Shown here: in pieces, positions 18,115 through 26,426 of the stretch | Position numbering within the stretch: position 1 is the stretch's first letter | Layout of the letters: each line of letters opens with the position of its first letter | Assembly (NCBI RefSeq): GCF_006402735.1 | Contig: NZ_CP017174.1 | Coordinates: 6,242,001 to 6,306,000, forward strand | DNA from: Myxococcus xanthus | Lineage (GTDB): Bacteria > Myxococcota > Myxococcia > Myxococcales > Myxococcaceae | DNA length: 64,000 nucleotides | Reading direction: 5' to 3' | Notes under the pieces: generated by a model | The model's input: the letters and a program-made list of their open reading frames with translations, nothing else | Databases searched by the model: none | What the model was told of the DNA's origin: nothing | Translations under genes and position numbers: made by a program

Positions 18115-18852
18115 TCAATCCCCGCTGCCGTCACCCGGGAGGAGCACCAATCCATCGCGGCCGAAGCGCGCCACTGTCGCTCGCAGGTCGGCCTCCGCCA
18201 TGCCCGTGGCCGCCACCACGTCCGCCAGTGCCAGCCCTTCCACCGCCATCTTCAGCACCAACAGCGCCGGTGGCGTGGCGGCCATGTAGAGCGTCTTCAA
18301 CTGCTCCGGGTGGCGCCACAGCAGCGCCAGCTCCGCGCCCGACGCTGGTGACGTCGCCACGCCTCGGGCCCGCACGTACGCGCACAGGTGGAAGTCGTGC
18401 TCCAGCACCACCAGGGTGGGATTGGCCGTCAGCCGCTCCACGCGTTCGGGCGAAGGCTCCAGGGACGCGAACACCGCGAAGTCGGTCCACTCGAAGCGGG
18501 CCAGTGCGGGCACGAAGGGCGCCAATCCCCGCGAGGCCGCCGCGTCCGCGAGAAACGCGGGAAAGTCTTCGCACAGGTGGTTGAGCTCATGGTGCCGCGC
18601 GGGCCGCTTCCGCGTGAAGGCCGCCACCAGGCCGTCCCATGCGTCCTGGCCCAGGGCCTGGCGCGTCAGCGGAAACACCTTGTCCAGCGCGGAGCGCACA
18701 TGGCCGAGCACGAAGCCGCCGTAGAGAGACACCCGCTCACGCGGCGCCTCCCACCCCGGGTGCCTCGCGTACAGCGCCGCCAGTGACTCCGGGCCGGGCT
18801 CGGCGAGGTAGCTCCCCATGCTGTCGAAGAAGTCGCGCAGGGACGGCTTCAT
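18115..18852 (-). CDS. DUF2063-type partner protein of the MNIO enzyme (BufC-like)
   Basis: 245 residues from the ATG at 18852, which overlaps the MNIO gene stop by four bases (ATGA). It carries the DUF2063 N-terminal pattern (LRDFFDSM... YGGFVLGHVRSALDKVFPLTRQALG) and ends in a small winged-helix-like region (ALADVVAATGMAEADLRATVARFGRDGLV). In characterised bufferin and other MNIO systems the protein of this type binds the precursor peptide and is needed for its modification. The overlap with the DUF692 gene is the normal arrangement. Cytoplasmic; no signal peptide. Confidence 0.88.
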   Translation of the reverse strand: MKPSLRDFFDSMGSYLAEPGPESLAALYARHPGWEAPRERVSLYGGFVLGHVRSALDKVFPLTRQALGQDAWDGLVAAFTRKRPARHHELNHLCEDFPAFLADAAASRGLAPFVPALARFEWTDFAVFASLEPSPERVERLTANPTLVVLEHDFHLCAYVRARGVATSPASGAELALLWRHPEQLKTLYMAATPPALLVLKMAVEGLALADVVAATGMAEADLRATVARFGRDGLVLLPGDGSGD

Positions 18853-19694
18853 CGGCCGGCGACCTCCCGCAGCGCGGCTCGCGCCACATCCGCCTCGTCC
18901 AGCACCGCGTCCAGGGAAGGAATGTCCTGGTCCCACTCGATGAGCGTCGCTACCGGACCGGTGCGCGCCAGCACGTAGCGGTAGAGCGACCACACGTCGT
19001 CGCAGACGCGGTCGCCATGCGTGTCGACGATGACGTCCGGGTAGCACGTGTGGCCGGCCAGGTGAATCTGCACCACGCGCTCCAGCGGCAGGGCGTCCAC
19101 GAAGGCCCGCGCGTCGTAGCCATGGTTGCGCGCGTTGACGTAGACGTTGTTCACGTCCAGCAGCAGCCCACAGTCCGCCTGCTCCACGACGTGGCGGAGG
19201 AAATCCGCCTCCCGCAGCGTGCCGCCGGGCATCCGCGCGTAGTAGCTCGGGTTCTCCACTAGGAAGGGACGGCCCACGCGGTCCATCACCTCACGCACGC
19301 GGGGCACCACGTGCTCGACAGCGGCCTCGCTGAACGGTAGCGGCAGCAAGTCGTGCAGGTACACACCGTCCAACCGCGAAAAACAGAGGTGGTCGGAGAA
19401 GAAGGGCGCGTCCACCCGCTTCACCAGCGCCGACAGTCCCCGGACATAGTCGTCATCCAGCGCATCCGGGCCGCCGATGTTCAACCCCACGCCGTGGGGC
19501 AACACGGGCCACCGCTCCGCGCATGCGTCCAGCGCGCGCTGCGAGCGCCCCCCCAGCGACAGGAAGTTCTCCGGGATGAGCTCCACCCAGTCGAGCGTCC
19601 GTCCGGTGCGCGGCAGCTCCGCATAGAAGCTCCTGCGCAGCCCGATGCCCGCGCCCAGCGGCTTCAGCCCATGTCGCTGTGCGTACGTCACCAC
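18849..19694 (-). CDS. DUF692-family MNIO oxidase (BufB/MbnB-like)
   Basis: 281 residues from a GTG at 19694 with an AGAGGG ribosome-binding site. It is a multinuclear non-haem iron-dependent oxidase, a TIM barrel whose characterised relatives convert peptide cysteines to thiooxazole or oxazolone/thioamide groups. Metal-ligand segments are intact: SDHLCF (His102), ENPSYY (Glu147, Asn148), DVNNVYVN (Asp180), QIHLAGH (His211, His215), VDTHGD (Asp224, His226) and IEWDQD (Glu253, Asp255). It lies between the Cys-Gly precursor gene and the DUF2063 partner on one strand. The product is predicted to be a copper-buffering or other metal-binding peptide; that part is inferred. Confidence 0.93.
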   Translation of the reverse strand: MVTYAQRHGLKPLGAGIGLRRSFYAELPRTGRTLDWVELIPENFLSLGGRSQRALDACAERWPVLPHGVGLNIGGPDALDDDYVRGLSALVKRVDAPFFSDHLCFSRLDGVYLHDLLPLPFSEAAVEHVVPRVREVMDRVGRPFLVENPSYYARMPGGTLREADFLRHVVEQADCGLLLDVNNVYVNARNHGYDARAFVDALPLERVVQIHLAGHTCYPDVIVDTHGDRVCDDVWSLYRYVLARTGPVATLIEWDQDIPSLDAVLDEADVARAALREVAGR

Positions 19695-19727
19695 GGCAGA
19701 AGCCCTCTCGAGGCGTGGGAAACAACC

Positions 19728-19789
19728 CGGGCGGCGGTGGAGCTGCTCAACCGCCCGGCAACGAGGGCCCGGCCTTCACCAGGCCCTCG
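19728..19789 (-). promoter_or_regulatory. Tandem hairpins between precursor and MNIO genes
   Basis: The 114-base gap holds two stem-loops: CGAGGGCC (19762-19769) with GGCCCTCG (19782-19789), a perfect 8-bp stem, and CGGGCGG (19728-19734) with CCGCCCG (19751-19757). Neither has a T run on the reverse strand. They could act as a partial terminator or 3' stabiliser, keeping precursor mRNA above enzyme mRNA. Confidence 0.5.
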
Positions 19790-19808
19790 GGACTTCGGTC
19801 CGGAGGAA

Positions 19809-20054
19809 CTACTCCTTCTTCTGGCCGCCGCAGGAGCCGGAGCCGCACGAGCCGGCGCCACAGCTGCCCTCAGCGCCCTTCTCCTCGGTCGCGGCCGGAG
19901 CGGCCTCCTGCGACTCCGTGGCTCCGCTGCTCTCCGCGCCGGTCTCCTCGGCCGTGGCGGGCTCCATCTCCGCCGACTTCTTGGTCACACAACCCGTGGC
20001 CAGCGCGGCCAGGGACAGGGTGCCGACAACCGCTGCAAGCGCCTTGACGTTCAT
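19809..20054 (-). CDS. Bufferin-like RiPP precursor with C-terminal SCG repeats
   Basis: 81 residues, start ATG at 20054 with a strong AAAGGAAG ribosome-binding site. Residues 1-21 are a signal peptide ending ATG before Cys22, a near-lipobox, so the peptide is exported and may be lipidated. Residues 25-62 are a low-complexity acidic Ala/Glu/Ser linker. The end is EGSCG followed by AGSCG and SGSCG (Cys65, Cys70, Cys75), then GQKKE. EGxCG is the core motif of bufferin precursors that MNIO enzymes modify at Cys. The MNIO gene and its DUF2063 partner follow directly. Assignment rests on this context plus the motif. Confidence 0.85.
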   Translation of the reverse strand: MNVKALAAVVGTLSLAALATGCVTKKSAEMEPATAEETGAESSGATESQEAAPAATEEKGAEGSCGAGSCGSGSCGGQKKE

Positions 20055-20112
20055 GGATGAGACTTCCTTTCGGTACTGCGTGGGGGGTGTTGTGTGGAGG
20101 TCGCGGGTGCAT

Positions 20113-21528
20113 TCAGGGTGTTTCGCCGTGGCTGCGCCGACCGACCACCGAATCACGCAACAGACTGTCTCGGGCGGGTACCAGCGAGACGCCGTTGGGT
20201 CCGTCCTGGACACCCAGCGCTTCTAGCAGACCGGCCTGTTCCGCAAAAGCAGGCCGCGGCAAGTGCCGCTCCAGCAGAGCATTGAACAGCGGCTGTCCCG
20301 CGACGGCATCCACCGCGGCACCGAATGCCCCGAAGGTCGAGGAACTGCCGCGAGCCGCGAGCAACTCCAGCACGTCATCCAGCCCGCGCGTGTTTCCAGT
20401 GATACGGCGCAATTCCACATCCAGATGCAACGCGAAGAGCGCTCCCGTCCAATAGACAGCGAGCGAAAAGCTGTCTTGAGACACGGCCTCCTGCATGGTT
20501 CGCGTGTCATTGCCCTCTCGCCCCCGAGCGAAGCCGCCCAGCAGTTCCTCCCAGGCGCGCCGCGAGTCCTGCCGCCCGGAGCGCGCACGCGCGACCTCCG
20601 TGTAGTAGGTGGCCAGCCCCTCCGACAGCCACGGCACGCGGGGCACGAAGACAGGATGGGTCAGGTGCAGCATCTCGTGGACGGCCACCCAGTCCCGCGC
20701 GAAGTCCTCCGGCCGCGCTTCCTGCCCCACGCTGATGGAGATGCTGGGCGGCGAGCTCCAGCGCACCATGCCGAAGACGCTGGGCCCGCGGTGCCCAGGC
20801 GCGGGGATGACACGCACGGTGATGCGCGGATGCGGGAAGGCGCGCCGCACCGTGCGGACTTCCTCCGCGGCCTTGCCCAACCAGGTGCAGACGGCCGCGT
20901 CGCTCAGGTGCGTGAAGTGTCCGAGGACGGCCACGTCCAGCACCGCGTCCGGCAGGCGCACCTGACACCGGCGGCCTCCGAAGCCGTGGAAGCCCGAGTC
21001 CACCAGGTCCTCGCCGCGCAGCCGGTACACGCCACTCTCCCCGGGCTGCCACGGCAGCAACGCATCGGTGCCCACCAGCGACAGCTCCACGCGCAGGCCC
21101 GGCTTCACCACCCGCGGCCGGATGAGGTACGCGCGGCCCGCGACGTGCCGCGCATCGCCGTCTCCGGAGCCCTGGAAGAAGTCAGGGCCCCGCTCCCGGA
21201 TGGAGGCATCCAGCGGGTAGCGGTAGCGCAAGAAGCGCGTCCCCCGAGGCAGCAAGACGCGGCCCTCCTGGACGGGCAACGTCTGGACGCCCCCATCCTC
21301 CCGGTGCACGGACACCGTCGTCACGGCGCCCGGCTGACTGAAGAGGAACTCTCGCGGCGTTCCCCGCACCAGCACCACCTCCACATCCACCGCGTGCTCG
21401 GGCTCACGCACGTAGGTGAGGTTGTAGCGCAGCGCCGCCGCATCCTCCCTGGGGTGGTGGCGCAGTGGCGCCTGACACGACATCAGCGACAGGCCGAACA
21501 GGATGACGGCGGCGGCTCGGGCACGCAT
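20113..21528 (-). CDS. M61-like zinc metallopeptidase lipoprotein
   Basis: About 471 residues. The start is placed at the ATG at 21528, giving a signal peptide with a lipobox (SLMSC); ATGs at 21579 and 21600 are possible. The N-terminal 230 residues are beta-rich, as in M61 glycyl aminopeptidase-type enzymes. The active site is HEMLH (after DWVAV), with the third ligand Glu in WLSEGLATYY about 20 residues on, a gluzincin arrangement. It probably acts in the envelope. The stop lies 58 bases before the bufferin-like precursor start on the same strand, so read-through into that operon is possible. Substrate unknown. Confidence 0.82.
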   Translation of the reverse strand: MRARAAAVILFGLSLMSCQAPLRHHPREDAAALRYNLTYVREPEHAVDVEVVLVRGTPREFLFSQPGAVTTVSVHREDGGVQTLPVQEGRVLLPRGTRFLRYRYPLDASIRERGPDFFQGSGDGDARHVAGRAYLIRPRVVKPGLRVELSLVGTDALLPWQPGESGVYRLRGEDLVDSGFHGFGGRRCQVRLPDAVLDVAVLGHFTHLSDAAVCTWLGKAAEEVRTVRRAFPHPRITVRVIPAPGHRGPSVFGMVRWSSPPSISISVGQEARPEDFARDWVAVHEMLHLTHPVFVPRVPWLSEGLATYYTEVARARSGRQDSRRAWEELLGGFARGREGNDTRTMQEAVSQDSFSLAVYWTGALFALHLDVELRRITGNTRGLDDVLELLAARGSSSTFGAFGAAVDAVAGQPLFNALLERHLPRPAFAEQAGLLEALGVQDGPNGVSLVPARDSLLRDSVVGRRSHGETP

Positions 21529-21830
21529 GCGCAGCGGTGCCCTGCTCCACGTTCGCGGCCATCCATGCCCACCGTCCATACGCGGTGAAGGTTCGCCCAT
21601 GACGCGCCGGAGGTGAATGGCGATGAGGCCTCCGGGAGCGCGGGCCGACACTTCTCCAGCGTCAACCCACACTCCGTGGCACGGCGGGGCAGCCCGAGCG
21701 TCGTGCTCAGCGGGGCTTCTTCCGGGCGGGAGCCGCGGCCGGGTCGCCCGGGCCAGCGGCATGGCCCCGAAACGAAGCGCCAGCGTCGCCAGCGCGCGCT
21801 TGCGCGCCGTGACACCGCCCTCCCCTGGCA
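21529..21830. other. Intergenic stretch, no gene seen
   Basis: About 300 bases between the peptidase start and the ketosynthase fragment. Frames here lack homology I can recognise. It must carry the reverse-strand promoter of the peptidase gene, but no clear element was found. Confidence 0.5.
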
Positions 21831-22211
21831 CACGGGCTCGGCTACATCAACGCCCCTGGCACATCGACGGACCTGGGCGACGCCCTGGAGATGGAGGGCA
21901 TTGCCCGCGTCTTCGGGGACGCGGCGCGCTCGGTCGCCGTCTCTTCGACCAAGTCGATGACGGGCCACATGAACGGCGCGGCCGGCGCCGCGGAGGCCGT
22001 CATCAGCGTGCTGGCCCTCACCCGTGGCCTGCTGCCGCCCACCATCAACCTGGAGCGGAAGGACCCGCGCATCCAGCCGGACTGCGTGCCCCACACGGCC
22101 CGCCCCGCGCAGGTGGACGCCGTCACGAGCAACTCGTTCGGCTTCGGAGGCACCAATGTGTCCCTGGTGTTCCGGCGCCGATCGCCCACGGCCTCCTCCG
22201 CCAGCCTGTAA
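21831..22211 (+). pseudogene. 3' fragment of a FabF-type ketosynthase gene
   Basis: Frame 0 from about 21831 encodes the last 127 residues of a beta-ketoacyl-ACP synthase [52 protein letters not shown] and NSFGFGGTN. The N-terminal two thirds, with the active-site Cys, are missing and no start codon or ribosome-binding site precedes it. The first catalytic His of the HGTST motif is Pro. The second catalytic region (KSMTGH) is kept. It is therefore a non-functional remnant, most likely left by deletion. It may still set the upstream boundary of the regulator promoter region. Confidence 0.85.
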
Positions 22212-22521
22212 ACCCACGCCTTCGCGTTTACCAGAACGTGCCCCACCCATGCTGCAATGCATCAGTAAATGTTTGACAAGGCGCTTTGGAGAGAGAGGCG
22301 GCAGGTTCCCCACACGCCCTGAAGGGCAGTGATTTCATGGACTTGAATGTACCCGGCGCCCTGGTTCCGACCGCAGGCCAGCCGGTCCGTCGCCGGGCCG
22401 ACAGGGGTCCTCGTGGATGAAAACGATCATTGCAAATCGGTAAATCGATTTGCAAAGTGGGTGAAGAGCCCGAGGCGCGCGCGGCCATTCGCGATCGCCG
22501 GGGGCATCAACGCATCCGGCC
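22212..22521 (+). promoter_or_regulatory. Promoter region of the ScfR/RamB-type regulator
   Basis: 310 bases without a gene. TTGACA occurs at 22273-22278 but has no matching -10 at normal spacing. The main feature is the palindrome at 22430-22455, listed separately. The start ATG of the regulator is at 22522. Confidence 0.5.
22430..22455. promoter_or_regulatory. Palindromic operator, TTGCAAATCG repeat
   Basis: TTGCAAATCG at 22430-22439 and its exact complement CGATTTGCAA at 22446-22455, separated by six bases. RamB-family regulators of acetate and propionate genes in actinobacteria bind sites built on TTTGCAAA, so this is a likely autoregulatory site for the gene that starts 66 bases downstream. 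Confidence 0.75.
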
Positions 22522-24141
22522 ATGAACGACAACGCACTGAACGCCAACGTGGGCCTGAAGCTTCGGGGTCTGCGCCTAGCACGGAACATCAAACAGGCGG
22601 ACGCAGCCAAGGACCTGGGCGTTTCCCCCGCGTACCTGAACCTCATCGAGAAGGGCAAGCGGGTGATGCCCTTCCCCCTGCTCTGGAAGGCCCTGCGCTA
22701 CTTCGACCAGGACCCCGAGCAGTTCATGTCCACGCTGGGCGAGGGCCGCGTGGACGAAGCGCTCGCGAAGCTGCTGGACGAGCCGCTCCTCAAGAGCCTC
22801 GACATCGACCCGGAGTCGCTCCAGTCCCTCTCCGCGGAGCCGAAGCTCGCGGGCACGGTGGCGGCGCTCTTCAACCTCTACAAGAACACCCGCACGCAGT
22901 TGGAGAACGTGCTGGCGCAGCTCAACGTCGAGGAGCGCACGCGCGCCCAGGGCGGACTGGGCAACGGCGCCGCGCCCGGCGTGCGCTTCGACTACTCGCC
23001 CTTCGACGAGGTCAGCGACTTCCTGGAGAAGCACCGCAACTACTTCCCGGAGCTGGAGGAGCAGGCGGACGCGCTGCGCCGCGACGTGCGCCTGGAGCGG
23101 CAGCTCACCAGCGGTCAGCTCATCCGGCTCCTGGAGGAGCGCTTCGGCTACCGCGTCCTCTTCGACGACCCGTCTCCCTCCGGCTCGTCCGTGGTGCGGC
23201 GGTTGGACCCGGAGGAGCGGACGCTGACGCTGTCGCCCTTCCTCACCGAACAGCCGCTGAAGTTCCAGATTGCCGCATCCATTGGCCTGCTGGTGATGGA
23301 CCGGGAGAAGCTGCTGGAGCGCGTGCTGGACGCGGGCCGCATGCGCCACGGCGAGACGCAGCGGCTCATCAAGGTGAACCTGGCCAACTACTTCGCCGGC
23401 GCGCTGATGCTGCCCTACGGGGACTTCTTCAAGGAGGTCCAGCGCACGCGCTACGACGTGGAGCTGCTGTCCAGCATCTTCGGCTCCACCTACGAGACGG
23501 TGGCCCACCGCCTGTGCAACCTGTCGGACCCGAAGCGCCCTGGGCTTCCGTTCCACTTCCTGCGCGCGGACATCGCCGGCAACATCTCCAAGCGCTACAG
23601 CGGCACCGGCATCCGCTTCGCCACCGGCGGCGGCAGCTGCGCCAAGTGGGCCGTGCACCTGGCCTTCCTCAACCCGTCCCAGCTGACGCGGCAGTACTCC
23701 ATCATGCCGGACGGCACCGCCTATTTCTGCTTCGCCAAGGTGCAGCTCCAGCCGATCGAGGGCTCCATCGTCAAGGGCACCGCCTACTCCATCGGCCTGG
23801 GCACCCACGCGGAGAACGCCAAGTACCTGGCCTACGGCCTGCCCACGACGGACCTGCGCAAGGACGCCATTCCGTCCGGCATCTCCTGTCGCTTCTGCGA
23901 GCGCACCGACTGCAACCAGCGCGCGGCGGCCAGCTACCGTTTCGCCTTCGCCTTCGACGAGTACACGAAGAAGGACTGCTTCTTCTCCCCCATCCTCGTC
24001 CACGAGAAGGCCGACAAGGTGGAGAAGGACCGGCACCCGGGCGCCCATTCCCTGGCCGTGGCCGCCAACGGGACTGACGGGAGCGAGAAGGACGATTCGT
24101 TGGACAAGACCTCCCGCCGCCGCAAGGGTGGCGACGCCTGA
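22522..24141 (+). CDS. Short-chain fatty acyl (ScfR/RamB-type) transcriptional regulator
   Basis: 539 residues. Residues 8-66 are an XRE-type helix-turn-helix (LRGLRLARNIKQADAAKDL, then SPAYLNLIEKGKR). The middle is the ImmA/IrrE-like DUF955 region, here with an HGETQRLIKVNLANYFAGALMLPY segment rather than a zinc protease motif. The C-terminal DUF2083-like part holds a Cys cluster (SCRFCERTDCNQRAA) typical of regulators of glyoxylate and methylcitrate genes, which sense short-chain acyl-CoA state. A palindrome matching the family's sites lies upstream. The last 40 residues are basic and low complexity. Followed after eight bases by a TPR gene. Confidence 0.88.
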   Translation: MNDNALNANVGLKLRGLRLARNIKQADAAKDLGVSPAYLNLIEKGKRVMPFPLLWKALRYFDQDPEQFMSTLGEGRVDEALAKLLDEPLLKSLDIDPESLQSLSAEPKLAGTVAALFNLYKNTRTQLENVLAQLNVEERTRAQGGLGNGAAPGVRFDYSPFDEVSDFLEKHRNYFPELEEQADALRRDVRLERQLTSGQLIRLLEERFGYRVLFDDPSPSGSSVVRRLDPEERTLTLSPFLTEQPLKFQIAASIGLLVMDREKLLERVLDAGRMRHGETQRLIKVNLANYFAGALMLPYGDFFKEVQRTRYDVELLSSIFGSTYETVAHRLCNLSDPKRPGLPFHFLRADIAGNISKRYSGTGIRFATGGGSCAKWAVHLAFLNPSQLTRQYSIMPDGTAYFCFAKVQLQPIEGSIVKGTAYSIGLGTHAENAKYLAYGLPTTDLRKDAIPSGISCRFCERTDCNQRAAASYRFAFAFDEYTKKDCFFSPILVHEKADKVEKDRHPGAHSLAVAANGTDGSEKDDSLDKTSRRRKGGDA

Positions 24142-24149
24142 GGCCCCCC

Positions 24150-25025
24150 ATGCACCACCCGCCCGAAGACACCCAACGCACCCACATCCTCGACGCCATC
24201 CAGAAGCAGAAGAACGCGCTGGCGCCGCTGCGCATCACCGGCTCGCCCACCGAAGTGGGCCAGGGCCTGGTGAACCTGGCCGAACTGCACGGCCTGCTGG
24301 AGGACCACGCCGCCAGCCGGCAGTTCTACGAAGAGGCGCTCGAGAAGTTCCAGGAGGCCAAGTACAAGCCCGGCCAGGCGCAGGCCCTGATGGGGCTGGG
24401 CGTGGTGAAGGCGAACTTCGAGGATCACCGCGGCGCCATCGAGCAGATTGCCCGCGCCGCCATGCTCTTCAACGAGTCCAAGGACCGTGAGGGCGAGGCC
24501 CTGGCCCGCGCCTGCATCGGCGAGTCCCTGCGCTCGTTGGGCCAGCCGGAAGCCGCCGAGGAGAAGTACCAGGAGGCGCTCATCCTCCTGCGCCAGACGC
24601 GCAACACGGAGCGGGTGGCGCGGCTGCTCATCGACATTGGCGACATCCGCATGGAGAAGGGCGACTACGAGCCCGCGCGCAAGCGCTTCCTGGAGGCCGT
24701 GCCGCTGCTGGAGCAGGGCGAGGACCCGGAGGCGCTCGCGCTGGGCCACCTGCTGCTGGGCGAGTCCGAGGGACTGCTCGGCAACCACGAAGGCGCGCGC
24801 CCGCACCTGCTCCGCGCGGTGGAGCTGTACCAGGAGCTGCACGACCACGCGTATGAGGCCCGCGCCCGCTGGGATTTGGGCCTGTCCTGCTACTACCAGC
24901 AGGACTTCGCCGCGGCCCGCAAGCAGTTCGAGACGCTGATGCCTCTCTACGGGGATCTGGGTCAGACGGGCGAAGTGGCCAAGGTCCAGAACATCCTGGC
25001 CCACTTCACCGCGCGCGGCGTGTGA
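24150..25025 (+). CDS. TPR-repeat protein
   Basis: 291 residues, cytoplasmic. At least five tetratricopeptide units are visible, for example ASRQFYEEALEKFQEAK (near 55), GAIEQIARAAMLFNESKD (near 95), AAEEKYQEALILLRQTR (near 135), PARKRFLEAVPLLEQG (near 175) and AARKQFETLMPLYGDLG (near 260). These form a helical scaffold for protein binding. The start is eight bases after the regulator stop, so it is co-transcribed and may modulate or report on that regulator; this is inference. A bidirectional hairpin terminator follows. Confidence 0.85.
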   Translation: MHHPPEDTQRTHILDAIQKQKNALAPLRITGSPTEVGQGLVNLAELHGLLEDHAASRQFYEEALEKFQEAKYKPGQAQALMGLGVVKANFEDHRGAIEQIARAAMLFNESKDREGEALARACIGESLRSLGQPEAAEEKYQEALILLRQTRNTERVARLLIDIGDIRMEKGDYEPARKRFLEAVPLLEQGEDPEALALGHLLLGESEGLLGNHEGARPHLLRAVELYQELHDHAYEARARWDLGLSCYYQQDFAAARKQFETLMPLYGDLGQTGEVAKVQNILAHFTARGV

Positions 25026-25054
25026 GCGCTCTTCCCTGACACCGGGGAGAGCGC
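25026..25054. terminator. Bidirectional terminator between convergent genes
   Basis: GCGCTCTTCCC (25026-25036) pairs with GGGGAGAGCGC (25044-25054) with one G-U pair and a 7-base loop. It sits directly between the TPR gene stop (25025) and the DUF1634 gene stop (25072). Confidence 0.75.
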
Positions 25055-25071
25055 CGTCACACGTGCTCTTC

Positions 25072-25575
25072 CTAGGCTTGGATGCCGGTGCCCACCGCGA
25101 TGGCGAGCAGCCCCAGCACGCCCGCGGCCATCGCCATGTAGCGCCACTCACCCCGCAGGCCCAGCAGCGTACCCGCCACCGCGAGCCGCGCCACGGGCGT
25201 CACCAACAGCAGGGACGCGGCGCCCTTTCGCAATAAATCGATGGCGACGTGCACGCGCTCGGATTGGGGCATGGCCTCCAGCCCCAGCGACAGGACGAAC
25301 ATTCCGCCGCTGACCACCGCGCCGACGCGCAGCACCCGTGCGATCCACCGGTCGCCCACCACCGCGCGCTCACGGTGATGATGCCGCACCTGCTCCGCCG
25401 CCCCCGCGTCCGGTTGCGCCATGGGCGCTCCGTCCATGGGGGGCGTCAGCGACGCGGCCCCTCCCGTGACTGCCACGTTGCGCGCGACGACGGGATGCTC
25501 CGCTGTCACCGCCGACACGGAAGCACATGCCGCGCGCGCTTCCTCGGGTTCACTCACTTCAGGATGCTCGGCCAC
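25072..25575 (-). CDS. DUF1634 membrane protein
   Basis: About 167 residues from the GTG at 25575, which has a strong GGGAGGGG ribosome-binding site; GTG at 25557 or ATG at 25596 are alternatives. The first 80 residues are soluble and low complexity. Three hydrophobic helices follow (VLRVGAVVSGGMFVLSLGLE near 95, a second near 125, GVLGLLAIAVGTG at the end), as in DUF1634 proteins. These are usually encoded beside TSUP/DUF81 exporters, as here, where the gene overlaps the exporter's stop. A role as an accessory subunit of that transporter is inferred. Confidence 0.85.
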   Translation of the reverse strand: MAEHPEVSEPEEARAACASVSAVTAEHPVVARNVAVTGGAASLTPPMDGAPMAQPDAGAAEQVRHHHRERAVVGDRWIARVLRVGAVVSGGMFVLSLGLEAMPQSERVHVAIDLLRKGAASLLLVTPVARLAVAGTLLGLRGEWRYMAMAAGVLGLLAIAVGTGIQA

Positions 25576-26336
25576 AATCCCTCCCCTCCCTTCCACAGCA
25601 TCTGTCCCGCGACCACCAACAACACCACCGCGAACAAACGCTTGAGCACCGCCGTGGGCACCCTCGGCATCAACCGGCTGCCCACGTATGCGCCTCCCAG
25701 GACACCCACCACCAACGGTGACACCAGCGCCAGTTTCAGATGGCCCCTCAACGCGTACGCGGCAACGCTCGCGGCGCCCGTGACGCCAATCATCAGGTTG
25801 CTCGTCGCGCTGGCCACCTTGAACGGCACGTGCATGCCGTACGCCATCAGCGGCACCTTGAGCGGTCCTCCGCCCACCCCCAACAGCGAGGACAGGCCAC
25901 CGGCCACGAAGGAGCCGGAGATGCCCAGCGGGTAGTTGGCGGGCGCGTAGTCGTCCAGCGCGGCGGGCTCCTGGCGCGGCGAACGCAGCAGCAACATCTG
26001 CAGCGCCACGTAGAGCGTGAAGAGCCCGAACACCACCGCCACCATCGCCGGCGCCACCATGGCCGCCACCATGCCGCCAGCGATGGCGCCCATCACCGTC
26101 GCCAGCTCCAGCGACAGCCCCAGGCGGATGTCACTCAGGTGCTTGTGCACATAGCCCGCCGCAGCGGAGCATGAGCTGGCCACCACGCACATGAGGCTCG
26201 CGGGGATGGCTTGCTCCAAGGGAATGTCGAACCCCAGCACCAGCGCGGGCACCAGGACGATTCCGCCTCCGATGCCGAGCATCGCACCCAAGGTACCCGC
26301 GAGTGCGCCCACCGCGATGAGGAGTAGGACCGTCAT
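25554..26336 (-). CDS. TSUP (TauE/SafE, DUF81) family exporter
   Basis: 260 residues from the ATG at 26336 (MTVLLLIAVGALAG). Eight or so transmembrane helices form two inverted repeats, each with the family's Gly-rich signature: LGIGGGIVLVPALV near residue 22 and LGVGGGPLKVPLM near 150. TSUP proteins move sulfite, sulfoacetate or related small anions across the inner membrane; the substrate here cannot be told. It is translationally coupled to the DUF1634 gene. Upstream on the same strand, 90 bases away, is the phospholipase-C-like gene. Confidence 0.92.
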   Translation of the reverse strand: MTVLLLIAVGALAGTLGAMLGIGGGIVLVPALVLGFDIPLEQAIPASLMCVVASSCSAAAGYVHKHLSDIRLGLSLELATVMGAIAGGMVAAMVAPAMVAVVFGLFTLYVALQMLLLRSPRQEPAALDDYAPANYPLGISGSFVAGGLSSLLGVGGGPLKVPLMAYGMHVPFKVASATSNLMIGVTGAASVAAYALRGHLKLALVSPLVVGVLGGAYVGSRLMPRVPTAVLKRLFAVVLLVVAGQMLWKGGEGLWPSILK

Positions 26337-26426
26337 TCCTCTTCGAGGATAGGAGCGGCCTCGCGCTTCGGACAGCGCCATTCCCCGAGGGGAACCGGGC
26401 TCGCCAGGACGCCTGCTCTGCGGGTG

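Noticed and set aside
22273-22278. TTGACA as the -35 box of the ScfR-type regulator
   Set aside because: No acceptable -10 at 16-18 bases, and it is 250 bases from the start.
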